A DNA stretch of 64,000 nucleotides, taken from contig JBKGHI010000006.1 of NCBI GenBank assembly GCA_046520405.1, positions 24,885-88,884 on the forward strand, read 5' to 3'. A model generated the notes under the pieces. It was not told the DNA's origin, ran no database searches, and saw only the letters and a list, made by a program, of their open reading frames with translations. Of the stretch, positions 16,714 through 26,690 are shown piece after piece. The position numbers were made by a program, and so were the translations under genes. The DNA is from Myxococcus sp046520405 (lineage in GTDB: Bacteria > Myxococcota > Myxococcia > Myxococcales > Myxococcaceae). Within the stretch, counting starts at the first letter, position 1, and every line of letters starts with the position of its first letter.

Positions 16714-19700
16714 GGACGGGTGAGGTTCGTGAAGTCACAGGCCGTGAGCGGGCACGCCGCTGAAGCCGCGTCCGCCGGGTCCAGGATGAGCACCCGCTCA
16801 TGTGGGTTCGAATGTTTGATGGTGCAGGTGCCGACGCCATCATCCTTGAGCGTCGCGGATTTGCCATCCGCCTTCACCGCCCGTTTCTGGGCTGTTCCCG
16901 AGGTGGTGGCGATGGTGTAGCGACTCCCGTCAATGACGCCCACGACGGGGTACTGGCCGTCATAATTGTGCGCGCCGGCGTTGCCCTGGGTGATGGTGAC
17001 GGTTCCTGCCCCCAGGTCATGTCCCGCGACGTCGGTGATGGTGCAGTTCGTACCGTCATCGTCGAGGGTGACCGCGACGGGGCCCGCGCCCATTCCGGTG
17101 TCCGCCATGGCCGCGATGGGCCCGACGGGAGCCCCGGTGGTGATGGCCAGCGTGTACTGCGTCCGGCTGAGGATTTCATCGAGCTGATGATGTGCGTCCA
17201 GCACCGCGTTGCCGGTGCCACTGAGGGTGACGCCAGCCCGGGGCGTTCCCTGGAGGGGCGGCGCCAGGCCGGTGATGACGAGCGGCTGCCGGGTCACCTG
17301 GGACGTGACGTTCTGGACCGCGGAGGTGGGGTCCCCCAGGGGCAAGGCGTAGTGGTTCGAGTCCAGCACCGTGACGGCATGTGCGCCATCCAGCAGGCCC
17401 GCGTTGGAGCCGTTGATGGTGACGGTGGGCGCGCCTTTCAGGCCGTGATTCCCATGGCGCGCCAACGCATGGTCCCCGACGTGGTCCACCACCGTCACGG
17501 GGACGTAGAGGAACACCTCTTCCTTGAGGAAGCGCGTCTCGGTGGTCGCGAGTGTCCGCAAGGAGGGCGCGCCTCCCACGTTCCCCAGCGTCCGCTGCCG
17601 TCGAGCGCCTGCGCGCTGGAGCCGGCCAGCTCGACCTGCGTCGTGGCCCAGTGCCCGCCCGGCTGGGATTCCCGGAGGACACACTCCGTGGGGGCCTTGT
17701 CCACCAGGGAGACCGCGTGGCCCGCCACCTGCGCGGTGATGTCCGCCGCGGCGCCGAGCGAGAAGTCCAGCCGGGACCAGTCGGCGTCCAGGTTCTCCGC
17801 GACGTTGTGGAAGCCATCGTAGGCGGCCTGACTCGCGCTCTCGACTTGCACCATGCGCAGCCCGCGCTGGTGTGGGGTCGCATGGGTGACGACGCAGCCC
17901 GTGGGGTCCGCGTCCAGCGTGACATCCACGCCGTTCAGCTTCGCCGTCGCGTTCACCGGCAACGCCGCCGTCTTGTCCGTCCGGTAGCGGGTGGCGTCGA
18001 TGATTTCCGTGACGATGTGAGGCCCGTCGAGCGTGGCATCCGAGGCCTCGGTCACCACGACGGGGCCGAGCCCGCGGCCATGCGCCTTGTGTTCGACGAC
18101 GGTGTACTTCGCGCCATCATCCTCCAGGCTCACGACCGTCCCGTTCACCTTGGCGGCCTGGGCCTTGGCCGCGGCGTGGGTGAACTCGAGCTTGTAGTGG
18201 TCCGCGTCGATGATTTCGACGACCTCGTGAGCGCCGTCCCAGTCATTGCCAGGCGAGTCGGTGATGCTCGCATACCCCAGCGTGGCGCCCTGGCCGGGAT
18301 GGTGGAGCAGGCATTGGCCTTCCGGGAGTTCCACCCGCAGAACGGCAAGCCCCACGCTGGCCAGGGTATGCACGCGGCCCACGTTGGCGCTGGCATCCAG
18401 GCGGTAGTGGTTGGCGTCGATGAAGGTGGCGGTGCGGTCTCCGTCCAGGGGGGCGCCGCCCGCGCCACGGAGCCGGACCTGCTTCGTTCCGGTCAACCCG
18501 TGTGCCGGCTGATGGACCAGACACTCGCCAGCGGGCAGCGTCAGCAGCTCGGAGGGCTCGGTGGCAGGCGCGCCTCCCGCGGGGGGCATGGCCGTCCCGG
18601 AGGCCCGGCGCCCGATGCCGAGCACGGGCTCGGGGACCGGCTTGGCGGCCACGGGCTGCTGAGAGTGAGGGGGAAGCTGGCAGTGCACGGTCTGGACTTG
18701 AGGCAGACCTCCGTTCGCGTGCACCGTGTCCACCGCGTCGCGAGCCAGGCGCTCTGCCTGCAAGCTGGCGCGAATCGCGGGTTTGCGCAGCCGCTGCGCC
18801 GCGTTGTTGATGATGTGATAGGCGTCGTTGCGTTTCGGTTTCTTCCGGGCCCAGTGAATCGCGTCGCGGAGCGCGGACCGGGTCGCCTCGGTGGGCTGGT
18901 GGCCCAGGAAGGCGGCCTGCGTCATCGCCGTCGCCGCGCGGGTGGCCACGTCTGCCCCTGTCCTTCCCGCAATCTTGTTCTCGGCTTCCGCCGCACGGGC
19001 AATGACGTCGGCGGCCAGGAATTGTGTGTAGAGCGCTTGGGCATGCGCGGCCGCCTGGGAGTAGGCGGCGGTTGCATGCTGGATGTTCGTGGCGGCGGCG
19101 CTCCCCGCGGGGGGCGCCGTGGGACCGCGCCAGCCGAGCAGGCAGTGGCGCCGCTCGCCCAGGACCCCGCCCAGCGACATGCGCATGGGGGACGCGTCAT
19201 CTTTGTGATGGCAATCGTCGACGGTGTAGTAGCCCGGGAGCGTGGCGTCGACGACGCCGAGGTTCGCGGCAACGCCCGTCGACGGGAAGGGGCCGCCGCT
19301 GTACTTGCGCAGCAGGACCTGGGCGGGCGTCGCTCGCGGAGGACCGGGGTCCACCACCAGTGACGAGCCCTGAGGGAGGGCGATGAGCTTCACGCGGACA
19401 CCCGCGGTGGCGCTGTCGTCCATCTCGGGCACCGCGCCCGTGTTGTTGCCGCCAGGGTAGACGTAGTGGTCCTCATCGAGCACCACGACGGGTTGAAGGC
19501 CCATGCCGTTCAGGTCGACCTGCGGCCCGGCGCTCGGGTCCAGGCCATGCAGCACGTGACGGACGAGGCAGCAGTGGTTTCGGATGTTGAAGACCCGGAC
19601 CGGCGCTCCATTGAGCGTGCCGCTTGCTTCAGCCGAGCCTGGGAGCAGGGGCGCTCCGGGCAGCGAGATGGCCACGTAGTCGTCATCATCGACTTCTTCG

Positions 19701-21955
19701 ACGGCGACAGCAGGATGGTCATTCGCGGTGCCGGCGATGGCGACGTTGGCGCCGGTCGTCAGGCCATGGGCCGGCTTCCAGATGATGCGCCAGTCGTTCG
19801 CCCCCACGTCGAAGATCTGGACCGTGGTGGTGGCGACCACGTTCGGCTCGTAGCGCAGCGTCGGATCGCGGGCCACCGGGAAGGTGTAGTGGTCCTCGTC
19901 CAGCACGTGGATGCCCAGCGGGCCCGCGTTGTAGGCGGCATGGACCGCCCCGCTCAGGGTGACCTCGTCCCCGGAGTCCCGCCCGTGGTTCGGGTGGACC
20001 ACGATGACGTCCGAGTGGGAGTTGATGAAGGTGACGTCGATGTCCTCGGCGGTCTTCTGGGTGTAGTGGTAGCCCCGCAGCCGGTACATGTCGACGGCTT
20101 CGGGGAAGGGGTGCCCGGCGCCGCCATTCTTGGCGTAGCCGTGGCTGCCGACCTTCTGGGGCTTGCTCGCCGTGAAGAAGATTCCGTAGGAGAACACCAC
20201 CGTGGGCGGCACGCCATGCAGCGGGGGCGCGGCGAGCGGGATGTATTCCTCTTCCAATCCGTCCTTGGCGCCATGGTGGGCCGCGAGCAGGCCCACCACC
20301 TTGCCGTCCAGGTCATGGGCCTTGCAGGACGCGATGTACTGGAACATCGCGTCCCCGGTGATGAGGACGTAGCGCTCCTCGGGGAAGATTTCCGGCCGGG
20401 TGCCCGCCGCATCGAGCGCCCGGCGTTGCCCGAAGGGAGGCGCGCTGCTGTCGTCCTGCACGCGCACGAGCGCCACCAGGCCAATCTCGTTCTTGTCGGC
20501 GGCCGTGTAGTGGCCAGGCCAGTCCGCCCGCAGCACGAAGCCCCAGGGATATTCCTCGAAGCACAACTGGTTCTTGGCGATGACGCGCACGTGCGTCAGT
20601 TGGTTGAAGAAGTTCCGGTCGCTGGCGACGGGCTTGTTCTCGATGACCAGCCAGGGCAGGTGCAGGGCCTGTGGCTTCTCCACCGCGAGCTGCCGGTGGT
20701 CCGTGTCGAAGTGGGACAGGATGACCACGGGGTTGCCCGCCATGCAGGGCTGGAAGCTCGCGGGCCGGGTGTATTTGTGGCTCTTGTCGTCGCCGAGCCC
20801 GAAGTCGAAGTAGAGGAAGGGATGGCCATGCTCGTCGAACAGGGCGTTGCAGCTCCCCTGGCCGATGTCGAACACGCCGACATGTGACACGTGCTGGCTG
20901 TGGCTGACGCTCTGCTGCCCGGTGCTGTCCTCGGGCAGGATGGCGTAGATGCGCGCCAGGTCCTTCTCCTGGCCCTCCAGGGGTTTGAGCTCCTTCACCC
21001 ACCAGGTCTGCTCGGGCCCGAACTTCAGCGAGGGGAACTGCTGGCGGCATTCCACCGCCATGTCTCCGTCGACGACCTCCATGGAGGAGGCCTGCGAGGA
21101 GACCCTCGCGCTGAACCAGATGCCTTCCTGGATGTCGAACTTGCCGCCACCGACGGTGACGGTGACGGTGGGCACGCCGGCCTCATGGCGGTAGTTGTCC
21201 GCGTGGAACTCCAGCTCCCACAGGGGCGTCCACCGGTGCTGCTGGTGGAAGTCCCGGCGGTCCATCGCCGCGTGCTCGTCGAACCACTCCGCCTCGACGA
21301 GGTCCACCCAGACCAGGGCGCGCTTCCCGGTGTCATCGGGTTCGTACTTGCTGGCGGTGGCGTAGTACCAGCGCTCCGGTTCCTCGGGGACCTCCTCTTC
21401 TTCCTCGGGGTCGAGCTGGGGTGGAGGCTCTGGAGGCTGACAGGGAAGGGTGATGAGCTCGAAGCTCATCGAGGAGGAAGCCTGCGGAGGGATGACGCGC
21501 AGCGGTCGCTCCGGCTGAGGCGTGCGGCTCTTCAGCCTGCGCCGCTTCTTCAGCGGTTCCTCCTCCTCATCCTCTGGCGCGGACCCGAAGAAAAAGGGGG
21601 CCTCGCTGGGGGCGGAGCTGGAGGACTCCTCGCGTGAGCGCTTCTTTTCCAGAGGCGGCCGGGGTGGCGGCGACGGGTGCCGCGACCTGGGGCGCCGGAG
21701 GAGGGGGACCTCGTCCTCGGTTTCCGAGCCACTGTCATCCGCGGAGTCGTAGACGGTCTCCAGGTCGCTCTCTTCGCCCGAGTCATCCGACTCCGGTGCC
21801 TCGTCGAAGAGCTCGGAGCGGATGCGCTCATTCCCGTGACCCCTGCGGTACTTCTCAGGGGGCTCGTCGCTCCGGGTGGTCGTGGGCGCGTCTTCGAAGG
21901 GGCGCTTGCGGCGCTGCGTCGGAGGCGGCAGGTCGTCGTCGTGGATATCGCTCAT
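16710..21955 (-). CDS. Giant repeat protein with ComEC-type metallo-beta-lactamase domain, frameshifted near 17597
   Basis: The start is ATG 21955, 2 bp after the stop of the small upstream gene. Residues 1-~200 are disordered and highly charged, with basic clusters (QRRKRP, LEKKRSRE, PLKKRRRLK). Residues ~359-650 match the MBL domain of ComEC/Rec2: GVFDIGQGSCNALF, SHFDTDH (415-420), LITGDAMF (~532-539), LLAAHHGAKDG (~557-566) and GHPFPEAVDMYRLRGYHY. Known relatives bind two metals and act as nucleases or hydrolases, but no competence membrane domain is present. Beta-rich segments, a helical region (~1000-1120) and at least seven repeats of form LDG.H.V..I.D..HY.L follow. Near 17597 the frame changes: before it the frame reads ALDGSGRW, after it GNVGGAPSLRT continues to 16710. 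Adding one base (GGC to GGCC) gives DGQRTLGNV and a 1748-residue protein. Confidence 0.72.
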
Positions 21956-21957
21956 GG

Positions 21958-22323
21958 TCAGCCGCCCTCTCCGACAGGCACCCCGGCGCCACGCTCGCGG
22001 AGCAGCTCCTCGAGCATGGCCTCCCGCTCGGATGGGAACGTGTCCCGGCCGAAGATGGGGCGCTTGCCGCCACGCATTCGCAGGTCGAAGCCGTCGCCCA
22101 TGCACCAGGCCGCGGCCACGAAGAGTGCCGCGCCCCGCTGGCTCAGCAGCCCATACTGTTCGGCCTTGCCGACCTGCGAGTGAATGAACCCGGTGAGCTG
22201 CTCGGGCGCCATCCGCCGGGCGGCGGGGTAGTGGCTCCGGAGGAAGTCCGCGAGGACGGTTTCGTACCGCCGCCGGGACGCTTGCTGGAGAGCCTGCTTC
22301 TGTTCGTCACGAATGATCAACAC
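21958..22323 (-). CDS. Small protein resembling type VI secretion-associated accessory proteins
   Basis: 121 residues from GTG 22323 (VLIIRDEQKQALQQASRRR). The opening pattern L.IR.EQ..A......R, a middle helical part with KAEQYGLLSQRGAALFV, and a C-terminal GDGFDLR segment match, by memory, a family of ~120-150-residue proteins encoded between VgrG/PAAR/LysM genes and effector genes in type VI secretion clusters. No VgrG, Hcp or PAAR gene lies in the window, so the assignment rests on family resemblance. It is the first gene of the operon and ends 2 bp before the giant MBL protein, suggesting it helps deliver, fold or load that product. Confidence 0.55.
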   Translation of the reverse strand: MLIIRDEQKQALQQASRRRYETVLADFLRSHYPAARRMAPEQLTGFIHSQVGKAEQYGLLSQRGAALFVAAAWCMGDGFDLRMRGGKRPIFGRDTFPSEREAMLEELLRERGAGVPVGEGG

Positions 22324-22589
22324 GGGAGCGCCTTCGCCGGACACCGCATCCGTCGCCCAGCATAGACGACCGAGCGGCCAGGCGGGACCGTGCAGACAGG
22401 AGGCCGGCTGTGCGCTCTCCCTGTTACCCGGATTGCGAGGAAAGGACGCGCCCTGGTGCCGCGCGTGGCGGCTGCTCACGGCTGCTCGACATCCCGGGGG
22501 AGCTGGCTCTGCGCTTCGGCCTTCCGCTTCCGCTCCGTCACGCGGCCCATCGTGCGGACGATGCGGGCGCGAGGAGGGCATGGGCTGAA

Positions 22590-22763
22590 GCGGGGGCGCG
22601 CCTCCGCGATGATGCGGAAGGAGCGTTCGTTGTCCTGTAGCGCCGAGGAGCTGACCACCCCGATGGGGCGGGACTCCCCGGACTTCAGCGTCAACAGAGA
22701 CGGGAAGAAGACCAGGTCCTGCGTCGGCGTGAGCGACATGCGCCCTGCTTCGTCCTGGACTCA
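22590..22763 (-). pseudogene. Fragment of a PapD-like fimbrial chaperone
   Basis: About 57 residues: after an in-frame TGA at 22761-22763 the frame reads QDEAGRMSLTPTQDLVFFP and then LLTLKSGESRPIGV and NERSFRIIAE. This is the central G1/F1-edge part of the N-terminal domain of chaperone-usher chaperones (family pattern L.PTQDLVFFPSLLTL.PGE.R.IRVG). The N-terminal strands and the whole second domain are missing. It lies directly downstream of the spore coat U gene, where intact clusters have chaperone then usher genes. It is non-functional as it stands. Confidence 0.65.
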
Positions 22764-22841
22764 GGTGGGAATTCCAGGGCGGCCGTCATCCTCAGGCCGC
22801 CAGTCCAGAAGACGGTGACGCAGGTGTTGTCGCTCTCCGAA

Positions 22842-23381
22842 TCAGAACGTGATGGTGGCGACGACGGTGTCGTTGTAGGTGCCAGGGGGGACGTTCTGGC
22901 CGCGCGGAACCGTGCCGTACACCAGCACGGGGACAGGCAGGCCCGTACCGAGGAACGCGAGGGCCGTGGTGGAGGTGTTGCCCCACACGACGACCCGGGT
23001 GACGTCCTGGTACAGGCTGTACGCGAGGTAGTCCGCCGAGCCCGTGTTGCGCATCCGGCGCAGCGGCGCCGCTTCGGTCGAGCCCGCGGCCGGGTGCAGA
23101 CCCTGGCCCAGGGTGATGATGGCGGGGCGGAGCAGGGTGCACTGCACGCTCAGCGTGCCCGTACCGAACAGGTCGACGCCCGTCGCGGAGTTGACGAGGA
23201 TGGGGTCGTACGTGCCGAAGTTCAGCGTACCGCCGCCGATGCCGGAGCCGATGCTGCAGTCTCCGCCGACGTTGGCGGTGACGTTCAGGTTGGCGGTGGC
23301 AGTGGCGGCCTCCGCCGACGAGAAGGTCGCAAGGGCCGCGGCGGCGGTGACGGCGGCAACGGCAGTCTTGATAGCGTTCAT
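22842..23381 (-). CDS. Spore coat U domain (SCPU) secreted protein
   Basis: 179 residues from ATG 23381; a GGAG-containing stretch precedes it. A Sec signal peptide (TAAAALATFSSAEA) is followed by an SCPU/CsuA-type pilin-like domain: LNVTANVGGDCSIGSG, LNFGTYDP, GTLSVQCT, ITLGQGLHP, RRMRNTGSADYLAYSLYQD, VYGTVPRGQNVPPGTYNDTV. Proteins of this family form chaperone-usher assembled fibres or spore coats in myxobacteria. The expected chaperone is present only as a fragment downstream and no usher follows, so export to the surface may depend on another locus. Confidence 0.88.
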   Translation of the reverse strand: MNAIKTAVAAVTAAAALATFSSAEAATATANLNVTANVGGDCSIGSGIGGGTLNFGTYDPILVNSATGVDLFGTGTLSVQCTLLRPAIITLGQGLHPAAGSTEAAPLRRMRNTGSADYLAYSLYQDVTRVVVWGNTSTTALAFLGTGLPVPVLVYGTVPRGQNVPPGTYNDTVVATITF

Positions 23382-23977
23382 GGACAATGCTCCATCGAGC
23401 GGCCGGTTGATTCCGGCGGCGGCGGCGCATTGCAACGGGCTCGCCAGCCAATGAGCCGTCCTCCGCCCTCTCCCTCCGTCGCGGGTCATGCACACGCCCG
23501 CGGTGCGCTCGGAGGCAATACACGAATGCGGTTGCTGGTTTGGTTTCAGGGCAAGACACATACATGCCCCTGAAGGGAGCCATCAAGGGAGGAGCGGACA
23601 GGCGCCAGGGCCAGGCGAATCCGTTGGCACGCGGATTCCAAGGGCGGTGACTGTCCAGTCGGGAGAACTCCGATTCCTTGGCAAGAGAGAAAAATGCCCA
23701 CGGCGGGGACCCCTCGCGATTCCATGCGCAGTGGCGTCCAGCCAATGACACCGGCTTGCCGCCGCTGAATGGAAGTGCGCCGCCGAACTCGTTCCGTGTT
23801 GTGGGACAGGCGGCCGAGCAGGGCACGCTCAGGCCACCTTCGTCCCGCAGCGGCGGCCTCCGAGGAACTCCTCCACGCCTCAGTCAGGCATTGTGTTATT
23901 GCAAGTAATGCGGCGGCCTGGGTGGAGTCGGGTGGGACGGCCGCCGGTCGCTCCTGTGCAGTGAGCAGTCAGCAGCG
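23382..23977. other. Intergenic region, nothing recognised
   Basis: 596 bp between the spore coat U gene and a small lipoprotein gene. All frames here are short and Arg/Pro-rich. The first part must hold the SCPU promoter. A lower-GC patch lies near 23885-23915 (tgtgttattgcaagtaatg), with no clear hairpin. Confidence 0.45.
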
Positions 23978-24244
23978 CTACTGGCAGCCCACTGGCTCGT
24001 TGCAGGAGTACGTCACCGACACGCCCATGCTGAATCCAGCATTGGGGCCCGGCCCCGCCGGGCTGCACGACATCAGGCCGCGGGTGATGTTGCAGCCGCC
24101 CGCGAGGCACGACGTGGTGATGTGCGTGTCCGCCAGTTTGTTCGCCGCGTCATTCCCGTCCGCGACGGGAGCTCCACACGCGGCCGCTCCGACGAAAAGG
24201 GAAACCACCACACTGCGCCACAGCATGCGGTTCAGGTCGGCCAT
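23978..24244 (-). CDS. Small Cys-containing lipoprotein, hypothetical
   Basis: 88 residues from ATG 24244 (the internal ATG at 24226 is an alternative). The signal peptide ends in a lipobox-like LFVGAAAC. The mature part has four further Cys (TTSCLAGGC, LMSCSP, TYSCNEPVGC), suggesting two disulfides. No family was recognised. Similar tiny Cys-rich lipoproteins are common in myxobacterial genomes, and another is encoded at 36798. Confidence 0.55.
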   Translation of the reverse strand: MADLNRMLWRSVVVSLFVGAAACGAPVADGNDAANKLADTHITTSCLAGGCNITRGLMSCSPAGPGPNAGFSMGVSVTYSCNEPVGCQ

Positions 24245-24491
24245 GCTTTGGAGACTAGGACTGACCGGCAAACACTGACAATCCGATAGGGAATGGCCAC
24301 GCGGAGGAGTCCCAGAAGCGAACAGCAGTGGAGGGAGACGTGCGACCGACGCCATTGGACGACAGGTACGGCATGCGTCGCTGGCGAGCCAGGAGTATGC
24401 TTTGCCTTCTTTAAATGGAGTCGTTGGTGCGACGGACCGGGGTTGCCGTGGAGAATCTCCGGGATGCGGCCCACGGGAAAGGCGTCAGGGA

Positions 24492-24743
24492 ATGATGGCG
24501 AGCCATGTGGTCGCCGGGAGTGTCGCCCTCGTTGCCGGGGTGGCCGCCATGGCCAGCCGCAAGGGCGGCAGCTTGCATCTCCTCGCCGGTCAGGCGTTCA
24601 CGGTGGCAATGCTGCTGATGGCGGTGCCCGGCGGCGCAATCGGGCTGCGCGGCGCGTACTCGCCTGAGTCCTGGTCACATGCCGAGCCGCCGGCTGAGCT
24701 CCGCCGGCACAGGATAGACGGCCTCGGGCGGCAGCAGCCGTGA
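24492..24743 (+). pseudogene. N-terminal fragment of a DUF2306-like membrane protein
   Basis: After ATG 24492/24495 the frame encodes HVVAGSVALVAGVAAMA, then RKGGSLHLLAGQAF and VAMLLMAVPGGAIG. This is the usual opening (first two helices joined by a RKGG.LH...G segment) of predicted four- to six-helix membrane proteins of the DUF2306 type. After about base 24660 the match ends and the frame runs antisense into the DUF4291 gene. It is therefore a truncated remnant. The family name is from pattern memory. Confidence 0.5.
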
Positions 24744-25265
24744 GGCCTGCTCCGCGCGTCCGGAGTCCAGGTGCTTGCGCAGCTTCTGCACCAGGGGCGT
24801 CAAGTCCGTGATGGAGACAATCCATTCATCCACGAAGCGCTGGATGATGGCGCGGCCCAAGCCCACCTGGATGCTGTCATGGGGGAGCCCAGCGCCACGC
24901 AGCGTGCGCTCGGGGTCCCACTGAACATGGACAGGCGCGGCGTCGAAGGCCGTGCGCCACGCCTCCGGTGAGCCGTGGGCCTTCGGCTCGAAGGCGGTGA
25001 GAACCCCGAGCCGCAGGGCAGCCTCCCAGCCACCGCGGTGGATGCGCACCGCGAGCGTCCGCTCCTGTCCACTCTTGCGGCCCCAGTTGGAGCGGTGCAT
25101 GAGCCACAGGAAGCTGGGTTTTATCCAGGTCATCCGCCCGGTGGAGAAGGGCGGACCGAACTTCTGTCGCGCCACCGCCACGTCCGCGATGGCATCCGGA
25201 TAAGCCTGATACATCACGATGGAGGTCCGGTCGAAGTCGGAACGGACCTCTCGCTGCGCGCTCAT
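24675..25265 (-). CDS. DUF4291 family protein
   Basis: 196 residues from ATG 25265. Strong family patterns: IVMYQAYPDAIADVAVARQKFGPPF, RMTWIKPSFLWLMHRSNWG and KSGQERTLAVRIHR occur in order, followed by VQWDPER and IQVGLGRAIIQRFVDEWI. DUF4291 proteins are widespread cytosolic proteins of about 190 residues without established function; conserved Trp, Lys, Arg and Asp suggest nucleotide or nucleic acid chemistry, but that is speculative. The 3' end overlaps the membrane-protein fragment on the other strand. Confidence 0.85.
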   Translation of the reverse strand: MSAQREVRSDFDRTSIVMYQAYPDAIADVAVARQKFGPPFSTGRMTWIKPSFLWLMHRSNWGRKSGQERTLAVRIHRGGWEAALRLGVLTAFEPKAHGSPEAWRTAFDAAPVHVQWDPERTLRGAGLPHDSIQVGLGRAIIQRFVDEWIVSITDLTPLVQKLRKHLDSGRAEQASRLLPPEAVYPVPAELSRRLGM

Positions 25266-25343
25266 GGCTGCTCCTGATATCACCCGCGGATAGACGCCTT
25301 CCACGAAGACCGTGCCATCGCGGCCCGATGGTCCACCCACACC

Positions 25344-26690
25344 ATGTCGCCGTCCTATCGAGTCCACGGCATGTTCCTCCCGCTCATCATCGCCTGCTGT
25401 GCCGCCCTGAGCGCGGCGCCTGCCGCGGCCTGTCCGTCAGGGGCGCTGGACCCGAGACAGGCGCGCGAAGACCTGGAGTTGGCCATCTCCGCCGTGGAAG
25501 CGGCGATGCCAGACCTCTACTGGAGGCAGCGTCCGCGCGAATGGGCTCGGCGCAAGGCTCAGGCTCGCGCGCTCGTGGAGAAGGCCACGACGGAAGAGGC
25601 GCTGTTCCGCGCACTGCGTCCGCTGCTCGCCGGGATTGGAGAGGGCCATCTATCGGTCTCGCGTAGCTCGGGCATGAACTGTCGCTACCGCGAGCATGCA
25701 CGGCTCTTTCCCTTGGACCTCCTGTGGCGGGACGACGGGATGTTCGTCACGGCTGGGTATGGCGTGGCCTCGGACATTCCTCCCGGAACGCGCCTGCTCT
25801 CCATCAACGGAGAGGGGCGCAAGGCGCTCCTGGCCGAGATGATGCGCGCCAGCCCACATGATGGCCTCATTGAAACCGGTGTGATGCGGGATCGCGGAGG
25901 CGCCGGCTATGCCCGGGTCCGCTGGTGGCTGCGCGGCGATGAAGCGGGCTACGACGTCCAGTTGCGCTTCCCTGATGGGAAGGCCGTGCGTCGCCGCCTC
26001 AAGCCCGTCACCGTCGCGACCCGGCCGCCACCGCCAGATGACGCCTCTCCGCTCGCCACGCTGCGCTGGGTGGATGGATGACACCACGGCCTCCCTCCAT
26101 GTCCCGACCTTCAGCAACCGGCGGCACCGGGAGGCCGGCGCGGCCTTCGAGCCCACGACACGCGCCCACTTCGAGGCGCTCGCGGCACGCAACGCACGAA
26201 ACCTGATTCTGGACCTGCGTGACAATGGGGGTGGCTCGGAGCCCAATGAGAGCATCCTCTTCTCCCACCTGGTCGCGGAGCCCCTTCGGAAATACGCGTC
26301 GGTCCGCACGCGCCCCCCGTCTTCGACGGCAGGCTGGTGGTGCTGGCGGGCGGTGCGACGTTCTCAGGAGGCGCGGAGCTGTCCTCCATGCTCCGCGCCA
26401 CGGAGCGCGGCCTCTTTGTCGGCGAGGAGGTGGGGGGCACCTACGGCGGCAACACGAGCGGCTACAAGTGGGACCTCGTCCTGCCTCACTCGGGAATGGA
26501 GCTTGGCATCCCTTTGTTCGCCTTCCGCTTCGTCTGGTCCGAGCCTCAACCCCACCGGGGCGTGATGCCTCACTGCGCCGTCCAACCCTCGGTGGGCGAG
26601 CAGCGCGTCGAGAACGACGCCGCGTACCGCATCGCGGTACAGGCGCTCCGGCGGCCATGGACCCAACCCTCGCGTCGCGTGTGTCCTTGA
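25344..26690 (+). pseudogene. S41 (C-terminal processing) peptidase, broken by two frameshifts
   Basis: Three frames join into one S41 peptidase. The first has a signal peptide (CCAALSAAPAAACPSG) and a cap/PDZ-like part up to LATLRWVD. Near 26075 a tandem ggatggat shifts the frame; removing 4 bp gives WVDDTTASLHVPTF. The second frame carries LILDLRDNGGGSEPNE, the S41 core strand. At a run of six C near 26312-26318 the frame shifts again (one C short) into LVVLAGGATFSGGAELSS, which holds the catalytic Ser candidate in TFSGGA, then GGTYGGNTSGYKW. Without both changes the protein would be ~450 residues and apparently complete, so the damage is recent or due to sequencing error at short repeats. 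Confidence 0.75.

Noticed and set aside
20340..20880. ComEC-type motifs read as a natural competence gene
   Set aside because: No multi-helix competence domain or OB-fold domain; the MBL part is embedded in a repeat protein with an unrelated operon.
17552..20887. Two long plus-strand frames opposite the giant MBL gene
   Set aside because: Gly/Arg/Val-rich shadows; the minus strand has coherent domains, repeats and operon spacing.
23488..23908. Short frames in the 596-bp gap upstream of the spore coat U gene
   Set aside because: No ribosome sites, signal peptides or natural composition.
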